Source of the DNA: Pauljensenia sp902373545
GTDB taxonomy: Bacteria > Actinomycetota > Actinomycetes > Actinomycetales > Actinomycetaceae
Direction: 5' to 3'
NCBI RefSeq assembly: GCF_041432775.1
Contig: NZ_JAPWAG010000018.1
Coordinates: forward strand, 1 to 50,981
DNA length: 50,981 bases
Part shown: piece after piece, positions 33,359 to 42,449 of the stretch
Layout of the letters: the number at the start of each line of letters is the position of its first letter
Position numbering within the stretch: position 1 is the stretch's first letter
Program-made: the position numbers and the translations under genes
The notes under the pieces: model-generated
Database searches by the model: none
Seen by the model: only the letters and a program-made list of their open reading frames with translations
Told to the model about the DNA's origin: nothing

Positions 33359-34351
33359 ATGAAGAAGCTCGTCAATGATGTCCATGCCGTTGTCCGCGAA
33401 ACCCTGGAAGGTTTCGCCCTGGCCCACGCCGACATCGTCGATGTCCATTACTCTCCCGACTTCGTCACCCGCCGCTCCCCCAAGGCCGAGGGCAAGGTAG
33501 GCCTCGTCTCCGGCGGCGGATCCGGACACGAACCCCTCCACGCCGGCTTCGTCGGCGAAGGCATGCTGGATGCGGCCGTTCCCGGCGCGGTGTTCACCTC
33601 GCCTACCCCCGACCCGATCCTGGAGGCCACGAAGGCAGCCGACCACGGCGCGGGCGTCCTGCACATCGTCAAGAACTACACGGGCGACGTCCTCAACTTC
33701 GAGACCGCCGCCGAGCTGGCTGACATGGAGGACATCCAGGTCGCCACGGTCGTCGTCAACGACGACGTGGCCGTCGAAGACTCCCTGTACACGGCCGGTC
33801 GCCGTGGCGTCGCCGGCACCATCTTCGTCGAGAAGATTGCGGGCGCTGCCGCCGAGCGCGGCGACTCCCTCGAGGAAGTCACCCGCATTGCGACCAAGGT
33901 TAACGACCAGACCCGTTCCATGGGCCTGGCTCTGGGCCCCTGCACCGTGCCCCACGCGGGCAAGCCCTCCTTCGACCTGGGCGAGGACGAGATCGAGCTG
34001 GGCATCGGCATCCACGGCGAGCCCGGATACCGCCGCGGTGCCATGGAGCCCGCCGACAGCCTCGTCGCCGAGCTCTACGAGCGCGTGCGCGAAGACCTGG
34101 GCCTGACCGAAGGCGAGCGTGTCGTCGCCCTCGTCAACGGAATGGGCGGCACCCCCGTCTCCGAGCTCTACATCTGCTTCCGCGCCCTGGCCGCCCTCCT
34201 GAAGAAGGACGGCATCGAGATCGCCCGCCAGATGGTCGGCAACTACGTGACCAGCCTGGAGATGCCCGGCGTCTCCGTGACCCTCATGCGCGCCGACGAG
34301 GAGCTCCTCGAGCTCTTCGACGCGCCCGTGAACACGGTCGCCTGGAAGTAA
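33359..34351 (+). CDS. dhaK: PTS-dependent dihydroxyacetone kinase, DhaK subunit
   Basis: A 330-residue subunit that binds dihydroxyacetone covalently. The hemiaminal His is residue 219 in GIGIHGEPGYRR, and the substrate loop GLVSGGGSGHEPLH near residues 45-58 is conserved. GGAGG precedes ATG 33359 closely; the longer frame from 33296 reaches into the folC terminator. It is the first gene of dhaKLM, spaced 25 bases from dhaL. The kinase makes dihydroxyacetone phosphate using phosphate from PEP via the PTS and DhaM. Confidence 0.95.
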   Translation: MKKLVNDVHAVVRETLEGFALAHADIVDVHYSPDFVTRRSPKAEGKVGLVSGGGSGHEPLHAGFVGEGMLDAAVPGAVFTSPTPDPILEATKAADHGAGVLHIVKNYTGDVLNFETAAELADMEDIQVATVVVNDDVAVEDSLYTAGRRGVAGTIFVEKIAGAAAERGDSLEEVTRIATKVNDQTRSMGLALGPCTVPHAGKPSFDLGEDEIELGIGIHGEPGYRRGAMEPADSLVAELYERVREDLGLTEGERVVALVNGMGGTPVSELYICFRALAALLKKDGIEIARQMVGNYVTSLEMPGVSVTLMRADEELLELFDAPVNTVAWK

Positions 34352-34376
34352 CCAACGAGGCAGGACAAGGAGAAAC

Positions 34377-35021
34377 ATGATGAGCCTAGATGCAGCGTGG
34401 GCACGCCGGTGGATCGAGCTGGCGGCGGCGGACGTCGCTGAGCAGCGCGACTACCTGGTGGACCTGGACCGAGCCATCGGGGATGGCGACCACGGCGAAA
34501 ACATGGACCGCGGATTCAAGGCCGCCGTCGAGGCCCTGGGACAGGCCGAGCCTGCCAGCGTCGCCGAGGTCTTGAAGACGGTCGCCAAGACCCTCATGTC
34601 CACGGTCGGCGGCGCCGCCGGGCCCCTGTACGGGACCGCCTTCCTGCGCGCATCCAAGGCCGCCGGTGACGGCGAACTCGACGCCGCTGTCGTTGCTGCC
34701 ATCATCGAGGGTGCGCTGGGTGGTATCCAGGCCCGAGGCAAGGCCACCACGGGTGAGAAGACCATGGTGGACGCGTGGACGCCCGCGCTCGACGCCGCCC
34801 GCGCGGCCGCCGAATCCGGTGCCGATGCTGTCGCCACCCTCCAGGCCGCCGCCAGCGCCGCCGAGGCCGGAGCAGCCGCGACGGAACCCCTGCGGGCCAC
34901 GAAGGGACGCGCCTCCTACCTGGGGGAGCGCTCCATCGGGCACCTCGACCCCGGCGCCGTGTCCACCTCCCTCATCCTGCGCGCCGCCGCGCGCGCAGCG
35001 GGCGAGGTTGGCGCGGCATGA
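34377..35021 (+). CDS. dhaL: PTS-dependent dihydroxyacetone kinase, ADP-binding DhaL subunit
   Basis: A 214-residue subunit. The ADP/Mg site IGDGDHGENMDRGF near residues 36-49 supplies the Asp ligands, and TVGGAAGPLYGTAF near residue 75 is the nucleotide loop. ADP stays bound and is rephosphorylated by DhaM. Two adjacent ATGs (34377 and 34380) are possible; AAGGAG at 34367 is better spaced for the second. The stop overlaps the dhaM start (ATGA). Confidence 0.94.
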   Translation: MMSLDAAWARRWIELAAADVAEQRDYLVDLDRAIGDGDHGENMDRGFKAAVEALGQAEPASVAEVLKTVAKTLMSTVGGAAGPLYGTAFLRASKAAGDGELDAAVVAAIIEGALGGIQARGKATTGEKTMVDAWTPALDAARAAAESGADAVATLQAAASAAEAGAAATEPLRATKGRASYLGERSIGHLDPGAVSTSLILRAAARAAGEVGAA

Positions 35022-35746
35022 GCGTGCGCGTTTCCTTCGTCATCGTCTCCCACTCCGAGGCCCTGGCGCGCGGCGTGTGTGAGCTGGCCGCGCAGATGGC
35101 CCCCGACGTGCGCTTCGAGGCCGCCGGGGGCACCGACGACGGCCGCATCGGCACCTCCTACGACCTCGTGGAGACTGCCGTTGAGGCTGCCTTGAAGGCC
35201 GTGGACGGTGAGGGCAGCGGCGTCATCGTGCTGACCGACCTCGGCTCGGCCACGATGACCGTCGAATCCGTCATCGACATGAGCGACGAGCCCGAGCGCG
35301 TGCGCTTCGTCGACACCTGCCTCGTCGAAGGAGCCGTCGCCTCCTCCGTGCGCGCCCAGCTCGGCGAAAGCCTGAGCCAGGTCGCCGAGGTGGCCGCATC
35401 CCTCGCCCCGCGCCTGGAGGCACCACCCTCCCAGGTGGCACACGAGGAAGGCGTCCCGGTCATCGTCGGGACCGCGGAGGGGGCGCCGGCCTCGCCCATG
35501 AGGGCGTCGGGCTCCGCCGTGGTCGCCGACCCCGTCGGACTCCACGCGCGACCCGCCGCCGCCTTCGTGCGCCTGGCGGGCACCTTCGACGCAGAGATTA
35601 CGGTCAACGGGGCGGACGGCTGCTCGGTCCTGGACCTCATGGCCCTGGGGATTCGCCAGGGTCAGACGGTCCTCATCGAAGCCACTGGGGCCGACGCCAC
35701 AGCAGCAGTTGCAGCGCTGACGGATATGCTTGAAGGTACCAATTAG
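35018..35746 (+). CDS. dhaM: DHA kinase phosphotransfer subunit DhaM, EIIA-HPr fusion
   Basis: A 242-residue protein with two phosphocarrier domains. Residues ~1-130 are an EIIA-mannose-type domain with the active His12 in IVSHSEALARG. Residues ~160-242 are HPr-like, with His176 in VGLHARPAAAF. The linker is Pro/Ala-rich. E. coli DhaM also has an EI fragment; this one does not, so it should take phosphate from EI directly or via HPr. The ATG at 35018 overlaps the dhaL stop. The DhaK-L-M order completes a DHA kinase. Confidence 0.93.
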   Translation: MSVRVSFVIVSHSEALARGVCELAAQMAPDVRFEAAGGTDDGRIGTSYDLVETAVEAALKAVDGEGSGVIVLTDLGSATMTVESVIDMSDEPERVRFVDTCLVEGAVASSVRAQLGESLSQVAEVAASLAPRLEAPPSQVAHEEGVPVIVGTAEGAPASPMRASGSAVVADPVGLHARPAAAFVRLAGTFDAEITVNGADGCSVLDLMALGIRQGQTVLIEATGADATAAVAALTDMLEGTN

Positions 35747-35773
35747 GTAACCCTCACTATCACAGGAGACAAC

Positions 35774-36244
35774 GTGAGCGCTAAGAGTGTTCTGCTGGAG
35801 CCCCAGCACCTTCTCGACCCCACCCTCGAGCACACCCTCATCGTCGTGAAGCCCGACGGCTACGCGCGCGGCCTGACCGGCGAGATCCTGCGCCGCATCG
35901 AGGCCAAGGGCTACACGATCAAGGGCCTCAAGCTCATGGTCGCCTCCCGCGAGCTGCTCGCCGAGCACTACGCCGACCATAAGGACAAGCCCTTCTTTGA
36001 GGGACTCCTGGAGTTCATGAGCTCCGGCCCCGTCGTCGCCATGATCGTCGAGGGCCAGCGCGTCGTCGAGGGCATGCGCGTCCTCATGGGCTCGACCGAC
36101 CCGACGACCGCCCCCGCTGGCACGATCCGCGGCGACCTGGGCCGCGCCTGGAACAGCCCCCACATGGAGAACCTGATCCACGGCTCGGACTCCGTGGACA
36201 GCGCGATGCGCGAAATCTCCCTGTGGTTCCCGGAGATTTACTGA
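35774..36244 (+). CDS. ndk: Nucleoside diphosphate kinase
   Basis: A 156-residue kinase that balances NTP pools. The catalytic His136 lies in ENLIHGSDS, and the N-terminal TLIVVKPDGYARG and the RGDLGR segment are typical. About 17 extra residues precede the usual start of the fold. GTG 35774 is preceded by AGGAG with a short spacer. It lies 27 bases after dhaM and 20 before smc, so it may share transcription with both, though the three are functionally unrelated. Confidence 0.95.
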   Translation: MSAKSVLLEPQHLLDPTLEHTLIVVKPDGYARGLTGEILRRIEAKGYTIKGLKLMVASRELLAEHYADHKDKPFFEGLLEFMSSGPVVAMIVEGQRVVEGMRVLMGSTDPTTAPAGTIRGDLGRAWNSPHMENLIHGSDSVDSAMREISLWFPEIY

Positions 36245-36264
36245 GACGCCGGTAACCTGCAAGG

Positions 36265-39200
36265 GTGCACCTCAAAAACCTGACGCTGCGGGGCTTTAAG
36301 TCCTTCGCCAGCGCGACCACGCTCGCCCTCCAACCGGGCATCACGTGCGTCGTCGGCCCCAACGGGTCGGGTAAATCCAACGTCGTCGACGCGCTCGCCT
36401 GGGTTATGGGCGAGCAGGGAGCCCGCGCGCTACGCGGCTCGAACATGGCGGACGTTATCTTCGCGGGGACATCTGGGCGCGCTGCGTTGGGGCGCGCCCA
36501 GGTGGACCTGACGATCGACAACACCGACGGTCTGCTCGACATCGAGTACTCGGAGGTGACGATCAGCCGCACCCTGTTTCGCGGTGGCGGCTCGGAGTAT
36601 TCCATCAACGGCTCGCCCGTGCGGCTCCTGGACGTTCAGGAGCTGTTGTCGGACACGGGCATGGGCCGCCAGATGCACGTCATTGTTGGCCAGGGCCAGC
36701 TCGACGCGATCCTGTCTTCCACGCCCGAGGAGCGGCGCGGCTTCATCGAAGAGGCCGCCGGCGTCCTCAAACACCGGCGCCGCAAGGAGCGGGCGCTCAA
36801 GAAGCTGGCCGACATGGATGCGAACCTTGTGCGCGTCCTGGACCTGACGAATGAGATTCGCCGGCAGCTGGGGCCCCTGGCCCGCCAGGCGCGCATCGCC
36901 CGGCGCGCTTCCCTCATTCAGGCGCGCGTGCGCGACGCGAAGGCCCGCCTGCTCGCGGACGACCTGGCATCCGCGCTGTCCAAGCTGGCCGCGCTCGAGG
37001 CCTCTGATGAGTCGGCCGCGCAACGCCGAGCCACCCTGGAGGCTCAGATTACGGCGTCGCGCGCCGAGGTGTCTCGCCTGGAGGATGCTGAACGTGCGTC
37101 CTCGCCGGCGCTCGATCAGGCGTCCTCCGACTGGCAGTCGCTCACCACGATCACCGAGCGCCTGCGCGGCACGCTGATGGCCGCGAGCCAGAAGGTTTCC
37201 CTGCGCGCGACCCCCGAGCTTCCCCCGGGCGGCGAGGATCCCGATGTGCTCGACGAGCGCGCCCGCGTCGCCGGCGCCGAGGATGCTGCGCTGGTCGCTC
37301 AGGTCGAAGAGGCGCGCTCTGCCCTGACGTCCGCGACTCGCGCGCGCGAGGCCGCTGAGGACGCCGACGAGTCTGCGTCCCGCGAGCTTGCCCGCGTCAA
37401 CCGCGTCATCGCGGACCACCGCGAGAAGGTCGCGCGCTTGACGGGCGACGCTTCCACGGCCGCTTCGAGGCTGGAGGCCGCACTCGCCGAGGCCGATCGC
37501 GCGTGGGGCGCATACCGCGCGGCTCAGGAGCGCGCCGAGGCTGCGGCTGCGGCCGTTCCTGGAACCGGTCGTTTGTCCGGCTTTGCGGACGAGGCTGGGG
37601 TGTCCTCTTCCGGGAAGGCGCAGGCTGACAGCGCGTTCGAGAAAGCTGCGGATAGTCTGGAATCTGGTGGGGGAGCCGCCCGTGCACACGCCGATGCGTC
37701 GGCCCGTCGTGATGCCGCTCGCGCGCGCGTGGACGAGCTGCTGGGCGTTGAGCGCGAGGCTCGGGCCGACCGTGCCCGATGGGAGGCACGCCGCGACGCG
37801 CTCTCCCAGCTGCTGACCCCCGAGGACGGAACCGCCGAGCTGCTGGGACGCGATGGCGTGCTCGGCCAGGTGGCGCCGCTCCTGCGTGTGGCGCCCGGCT
37901 ACGAGGACGCGGTCGCCAGCGCGCTGACCCCCTTCGCCGACGCGGTCGTCGTCGATTCTCTGGCCCGAGGCCTCCGCGAGCTGGACGCGGCCCGCGCGGC
38001 CGGGCGCTCGCTGCGCCTCGTCGTCGCGCCCCCGGTACCCGCAAGCGACGCGGACGAGCCTGCGGATACCCAGGCCTCGTCCCCTGAACGCCCAGGCTCG
38101 GCAGCGGTGCCCGCGGACGTCGGCGACCTGCCCGAGGGTGCTACGTGGCTCGGATCGGTCGTCACCTGCGAGGGAGCCGCCGCACCCCTGGCGGACCTCC
38201 TGGACGGGGTCGTCGTCTGCTCATCTGAGAGCGCCGCTGGAGCGCTGGACGTGCCCGGCGTCCGCGCCGTCGTCACGCCCGGCGGCGACGTGCTGCGCTC
38301 GTGGTCCCTCGAGGGTGGGCACCAGGCGTCCTCCGTCCTCTCCGTGCGCGCAGACTTCGACGAGGCCGACGCGCGGGCGCGGGAGGCAGGCGCGCGCATG
38401 GACGCCGTGTCCAAGCAACTCGCCCACGCGAACGGGGCACTGGACCGGTCCATCAAGGAGGCGAACGACGCCCTCAAGGCCCTGCGCGAGGAGGACGCCC
38501 AGCGCGCCAAGGAAGCCCAGGAGCTGGCCCGTGCCCAGTCCGCCGCGCAGGCCGCCCGCGCGGAGGCCGATCGCGCCCGTGACGTGGCCCGCCGCGCCGA
38601 CGAGCAGGTCGAGTGGGCCCGCGAGCAAGACGTGGCCGCGCGGGCGCGCCTGGAGGGCGCCGACTCGGTCGGCCCGCCCGAATCCCTGGAGAACGCCCAG
38701 GCCCGCGCCGACGCCTCCTCCCGCGCTGCCCGTGAGGCCCGCGACGGCGAAAACCAGGCGCGCCTGGCGCTGCGCTCCCTGGAAGAACAGTCGCGGCGCG
38801 CAGCCTCACGCGCCCGCTCCCTGCGCCAAGCGGCCGCCGCCGAGCGCGAGGAACGCGCCCGCTACGCCCAGCGCGAGGCAGTGAGGCGCACGGAACTGGC
38901 CACGGCCTCGGACGTGGAAGCCGCCGCGCGCGTGGCCCTGGAGGCCGCCGAGCGCGCCCTATCTCGCGCGGCCGAGCGCCGCGACCACCTGAGTGCGCGG
39001 CGCTCCCAGGTGTCCCAAGAAGTATCGGACGCACGCCGGGCCCTGGATCGGCTGAGCGCGGAGCTGTCCGAGGCGACGAGCAACGCCAATCAGGGGAAGA
39101 TCGCCGCCGAGCAGACGCGCGTGCGCGTCGAAGACTTGGAGCGGCGCTCCCTTGAGGAGCTGTCCCTCGAACCCGAGCAGCTGATCGCCGAGTTCGGACC

Positions 39201-39924
39201 CGAGACGATGGTTCCGATGCTGCCCCTGGACCCCGACCAGATCGAGAAGGCCGAGGCCGCCGAGCCGAGCGCGTACGTGCGCGCCGAGCAGGAGCGGGCC
39301 CTGGCCAAGGCGCAGAAGGATTTGGAGAAGCTTGGTCGCGTGAACCCGCTGGCGCTGGAAGAGCACGAGGCGCTGGCAGCGCGCCACAAGTTCCTTGTGG
39401 ACCAGGTCCAGGACCTCAAGCAGTCCAAGGCTGACCTCCTCCACATCGTGGAGGACGTGGATCGCCTGGTGCAGGAGGCTTTCGTGTCGGCCTTCGCCGA
39501 GACACGCGTGCAATTCGAGCACGTGTTCGGCGTGCTGTTCCCGGGCGGGCAGGGCGACCTGGTGCTGACCGACCCGGACGACATGCTCTCGACCGGCATC
39601 GAGATCGAAGCCCGGCCCGCGGGCAAGAAGGTGAAGCGCTTGTCGTTGCTCTCGGGCGGCGAGCGTTCCCTGGCCGCAATCGCATTCCTGGTCGCGATCT
39701 TTAAGGCGCGCCCGTCCCCGTTCTACGTCATGGACGAGGTCGAGGCCGCCCTAGACGACGTGAACCTGTCGCGCCTGTTGGCGATCTTCAAGGAGCTTCA
39801 GGAGACCTCGCAGCTGATCGTGATCACGCACCAGAAGCGAACGATGGAGATAGCGGACGCTCTGTACGGTGTCACGATGCGCGACGGCGTCACGACGGTG
39901 GTGTCCCAGCGCTTGGCGGACTAG
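36265..39924 (+). CDS. smc: Chromosome segregation ATPase SMC
   Basis: A 1219-residue SMC protein that compacts and segregates the chromosome with ScpA and ScpB. Walker A GPNGSGKS is at residues 31-38. The hinge lies near 510-680, between long coiled coils. The ABC signature LSGGERSLAA is near 1129 and Walker B FYVMDEVEAALDD near 1153. The coiled coils are extremely Ala/Arg/Glu-rich, as in high-GC species. The hinge holds an insertion rich in Pro, Ser and Asp (residues ~590-620). The start is GTG 36265. ScpA/B and ftsY are not adjacent here; a decayed island follows the stop. Confidence 0.97.
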   Translation: MHLKNLTLRGFKSFASATTLALQPGITCVVGPNGSGKSNVVDALAWVMGEQGARALRGSNMADVIFAGTSGRAALGRAQVDLTIDNTDGLLDIEYSEVTISRTLFRGGGSEYSINGSPVRLLDVQELLSDTGMGRQMHVIVGQGQLDAILSSTPEERRGFIEEAAGVLKHRRRKERALKKLADMDANLVRVLDLTNEIRRQLGPLARQARIARRASLIQARVRDAKARLLADDLASALSKLAALEASDESAAQRRATLEAQITASRAEVSRLEDAERASSPALDQASSDWQSLTTITERLRGTLMAASQKVSLRATPELPPGGEDPDVLDERARVAGAEDAALVAQVEEARSALTSATRAREAAEDADESASRELARVNRVIADHREKVARLTGDASTAASRLEAALAEADRAWGAYRAAQERAEAAAAAVPGTGRLSGFADEAGVSSSGKAQADSAFEKAADSLESGGGAARAHADASARRDAARARVDELLGVEREARADRARWEARRDALSQLLTPEDGTAELLGRDGVLGQVAPLLRVAPGYEDAVASALTPFADAVVVDSLARGLRELDAARAAGRSLRLVVAPPVPASDADEPADTQASSPERPGSAAVPADVGDLPEGATWLGSVVTCEGAAAPLADLLDGVVVCSSESAAGALDVPGVRAVVTPGGDVLRSWSLEGGHQASSVLSVRADFDEADARAREAGARMDAVSKQLAHANGALDRSIKEANDALKALREEDAQRAKEAQELARAQSAAQAARAEADRARDVARRADEQVEWAREQDVAARARLEGADSVGPPESLENAQARADASSRAAREARDGENQARLALRSLEEQSRRAASRARSLRQAAAAEREERARYAQREAVRRTELATASDVEAAARVALEAAERALSRAAERRDHLSARRSQVSQEVSDARRALDRLSAELSEATSNANQGKIAAEQTRVRVEDLERRSLEELSLEPEQLIAEFGPETMVPMLPLDPDQIEKAEAAEPSAYVRAEQERALAKAQKDLEKLGRVNPLALEEHEALAARHKFLVDQVQDLKQSKADLLHIVEDVDRLVQEAFVSAFAETRVQFEHVFGVLFPGGQGDLVLTDPDDMLSTGIEIEARPAGKKVKRLSLLSGGERSLAAIAFLVAIFKARPSPFYVMDEVEAALDDVNLSRLLAIFKELQETSQLIVITHQKRTMEIADALYGVTMRDGVTTVVSQRLAD

Positions 39925-40024
39925 GGGAGCAGTGTGCGCACGGGAGCGCCGTCGTTCCTGGTCGTGATGACACCGCCTTCAAAGAAAATGATGACAGAAA
40001 CATTTGGACCTGAGAGGAGAGGCA

Positions 40025-40312
40025 ATGACTACGAAACCAGAAGAAACCTACCGCCTTGCGGGAGGAACCACCGTTACCGACGCTGATCTTGAAGCGGATG
40101 CGCAGCGCTTCGAAGTGGGCGAATGCGACGGAGCGTGGAAGGTTCTCCCGGGGCATCCGCAGCTTTTTGGTAAGCAATAAACGCCGGGCGGCACGCGTCT
40201 GCCCGAATCCTTAGTTCGAGAGCTCGACGAGGCGGTAGGGGAAATAGGACAAACTCGCAGTGAGCTCGTTGGTAGCTTCATTTCTGACGGCTTACTGGCG
40301 CTGAAGGCATAA
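40025..40312 (+). pseudogene. RHH (CopG-type) antitoxin-like gene with an in-frame stop
   Basis: ATG 40025 has GGAGAGG just upstream. It encodes a 51-residue peptide (YRLAGGTTVTDADLEADAQ...GHPQLFGKQ) ending at TAA 40178-40180. The same frame goes on for 43 codons, with RLPESLVRELDEAVGEIGQT then RSELVGSFISDGLL, a ribbon-helix-helix domain, to TAA 40310. Together they have the layout of a CopG-type antitoxin: a short N-terminal extension with a GRP-like turn and a C-terminal RHH. One nonsense codon therefore splits it. The expected toxin gene downstream is absent; an ISL3 relic starts at once. Confidence 0.75.
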
Positions 40313-40324
40313 GGTTATGGGAGA

Positions 40325-41155
40325 GCGACCGCCAGTGCGTGGCTACAGATGCTTCTCGTTATATAAGATCCGGATGGACGCATAAGGCGGCAGTGTCCTC
40401 GGCTTGGAAAACATGCGTGGAGGCATACTCCCTGCGGTGACAAGCGTGTCACCATCATCTTGGACTTGACGCCCATTTGCAATCGCAGTGGTCCCTGCCG
40501 CCTCTTGAATATGATCACGGGCCGCTCCGAAAAAGTAGCTGACACCTAGTCGACCTGTGAGCGCGATGCTGGCGCGTCCAAATTGAAAACGTCGCGGTGG
40601 ATGAATTCATCGGTTTCAAGTGCGTTGGTGCCGAGGATCTCCCTAGCGCAAGGGCGGGCATGGACCCCTTCCACGTGGTGCACCGCGCGGGGATTGCGGT
40701 TGAAAAGTACCGCAGATGCACCGGGAAGAATCACTTTCGGCGTGGGTGGGCCACGGATCCCCTGTAGAAGGCACTCAGGAAGCTATATGCCAGGTTGTGC
40801 CGCCTCTCGCTGCGTCAACAACACCAGCAATCGACATATTTGCCAGCGATGAGCATGTCGCCCTAGAAGCTGCTGGAAGCGCATAACAGCGCATGGCCGA
40901 TAGACACCTACCACGAGCCAGCCCCGCGCGCGGGCAAGGCGAGCGTGGCGCGTGTAGTCCTTTGCGATAGGTGCTGAGCCCGACACGCGTGGGCAATGCC
41001 CTGATGAAATTTGAAATCAATGCATTGGCCTCCACGCGTCTACCGAGCTACCTGACTGAGCTCCTCACGCTGGGGAGCATATTCAAATGTCGTGCCGGTG
41101 CCTTGCGAAACCTCACCCACGACATCACCTGAGTACTCTTCGAAACCGGTGGTAA
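40325..41155 (+). pseudogene. ISL3-family transposase relic
   Basis: Fragments in order: GKHAWRHTPCGDKRVTIILD then LTPICNRSGPCRLLNMITGR up to TAG 40547; after a frame change, VAVDEFIGFKCVGAEDLPSA and AGMDPFHVVHRAGIAVEKYR, with the ISL3 catalytic Asp in MDPFHVV; TAG at 40765; then a degraded part with LTELLTLGSIFK and finally GALRNLTHDIT and LFETGGNP. These match, in order, the VDEH-W, DLTP, RLLDM-GRS, MDPFHVV, TLGRTLKKR and FRN-T...ETGG blocks of ISL3 DDE transposases. No part is functional. Confidence 0.8.
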
Positions 41156-41162
41156 TCCCTAA

Positions 41163-41185
41163 CTACACCCGCGATTGTGAAGAGC
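41163..41185. repeat. Right terminal inverted repeat of the decayed ISL3 element
   Basis: CTACACCCGCGATTGTGAAGAGC reads on the minus strand as GCTCTTCACAATCGCGGGTG plus TAG, and matches the left-end repeat at 50539-50561 in 16 of 23 positions (GCTCTTC and GGGTGT blocks). It lies just after the end of the transposase relic, as expected. The stop and last codons of the membrane protein gene lie inside it. Confidence 0.65.
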
Positions 41186-42074
41186 GACTTATGTCATCGG
41201 TAGATTCTTGTTCAAGTGACCTTGTATACTTTGTCCAGTCTTTGAGGGCATCAAATTCGTTTGGCCATTTTTTGGTGAGTGCTTCTCTTAGTTCTCGTAG
41301 CTCTTGTTCCGTCTGGGCGATCCTATCTTTCATCCATGAGTGCTCTTCCAACCATGAGTAGTGGAGGGGACTTGTGACAGGATGTGGGTTGAGATTGTAT
41401 AGGGTCTTAAGCTGTGTTTCAGTTTTGATAAATTGTGTATAGTGTCGGGATGCTTCGCGGATGGAATAGTGTCGGGATGCTTCGCGGATGGAAAAGAATT
41501 GTAGTCTGATTTTAATCCAGCGGATCGGGACTTTAATCCAGGAAAACTTATGCTTTGTTCCCTCTAAGTCATGGTTATACTGCTTCTGCTTGAAGCCAAG
41601 CTCTGTCAGGTAGTGTGCGTAGATCATGGTTTCTAGGTTATCGTCGAGAATTACTGATTCGCTGGACAAAGTAGACACAATTGTGTATGTCAATATGATG
41701 GTGATTGTGAGTGAGAATATTCCGTACATGGCTCGTTCCCACCAGTGCATTTCTGAAGGGGAGAGTGCTAGTAGTGCAAAAATTAGTAATGATGAGGATA
41801 GGAATAGGAATTTTATCACAAGCCATGTGAAACTTAGGATGCTAAATGGCTTATATGCTCGAGCTATCTGTTTTCTAATAATTTTTCTTAAGACTACGTC
41901 TCTGGCGAACTTGTTAATGACTCTGTCATCGTCTTTAAATTCTAAATGCGCGTTTAGTAGGTCTAAGGTTTTCTGGAAGCTGTCTTCTCCGCGTATTGAG
42001 AGATTTATGAAGACTGTTATGGTGCTAATAATCAAAGCCAATATTGGACTTATCATGAGGATGGTGTCTTTCAT
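41163..42074 (-). CDS. AT-richer membrane protein of unknown function
   Basis: A 303-residue protein with AGGAG 6 bases before ATG 42074. One hydrophobic segment is at ~5-27, a second at ~85-110 and a third at ~120-145. The remainder is a charged cytosolic part with a predicted helix near the end (QTEQELRELREALTKK). Base composition is clearly lower in GC than its neighbours and uses many AT-ending codons, so it was probably acquired by transfer. The last residues, SSQSRV, and the stop are encoded by the ISL3 terminal repeat, so the native C-terminus is lost. The residues SIREASRHY occur twice in tandem. The family is unknown; membrane-bound defence or SLATT-like proteins have a similar layout. 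Confidence 0.75.
   Translation of the reverse strand: MKDTILMISPILALIISTITVFINLSIRGEDSFQKTLDLLNAHLEFKDDDRVINKFARDVVLRKIIRKQIARAYKPFSILSFTWLVIKFLFLSSSLLIFALLALSPSEMHWWERAMYGIFSLTITIILTYTIVSTLSSESVILDDNLETMIYAHYLTELGFKQKQYNHDLEGTKHKFSWIKVPIRWIKIRLQFFSIREASRHYSIREASRHYTQFIKTETQLKTLYNLNPHPVTSPLHYSWLEEHSWMKDRIAQTEQELRELREALTKKWPNEFDALKDWTKYTRSLEQESTDDISRSSQSRV
41440..41493 (-). repeat. Perfect 27-bp tandem duplication within the membrane protein gene
   Basis: Bases 41440-41466 and 41467-41493 are identical. The unit is nine codons, keeps the frame, and gives SIREASRHY twice just after a basic IRLQFF stretch. Confidence 0.9.
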
Positions 42075-42449
42075 GTATTCTCCTGGTGTGTGTGATGTGA
42101 TCACAATTGACCTACGTAATTGAGGTCCTTTGTGTATTAATCATTGTGGTCAGTGTATAACTAGGAAGAGGTCTGTGTTGCCTCGTAAACAAGCCATGTT
42201 GAGGAGACGTGGGGCGGCGGCGTCGCTGGGTGATAGCAGTAAGTTGGTTGAATGCTTCGGGGGCGGTAGTCTAGGGGTCTCTGAGGTAGTTGTCAAATTC
42301 GTAGGCGAGGGGGTTGACGTAGGGAGTTTTGGTCAGGGTATGGGTTTGTATGCACGTTGTTGGTCGTTCATTCAACCGGCTTTTGTCGAGGCTACGTAGA
42401 GTCGTTCATCGTGGAGTGAGAGTGTTGCCGGGACTTCTGATTGTTGATC

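Larger units (their letters stand above)
40313..41185 (+). mobile_element. Decayed, 5'-truncated ISL3-family insertion sequence
   Basis: The region carries the middle and end of an ISL3 transposase in pieces (see the pseudogene entry) and a right-end inverted-repeat relic at 41163-41185. The left end and the N-terminal zinc-binding part of the transposase are missing and replaced by the RHH gene fragment. Many stops and at least two frame changes show long decay. Confidence 0.75.

Noticed and set aside
40775..41035. 86-codon minus-strand frame in the ISL3 relic
   Set aside because: The plus-strand translation matches ISL3 transposase blocks, so this is an antisense frame.
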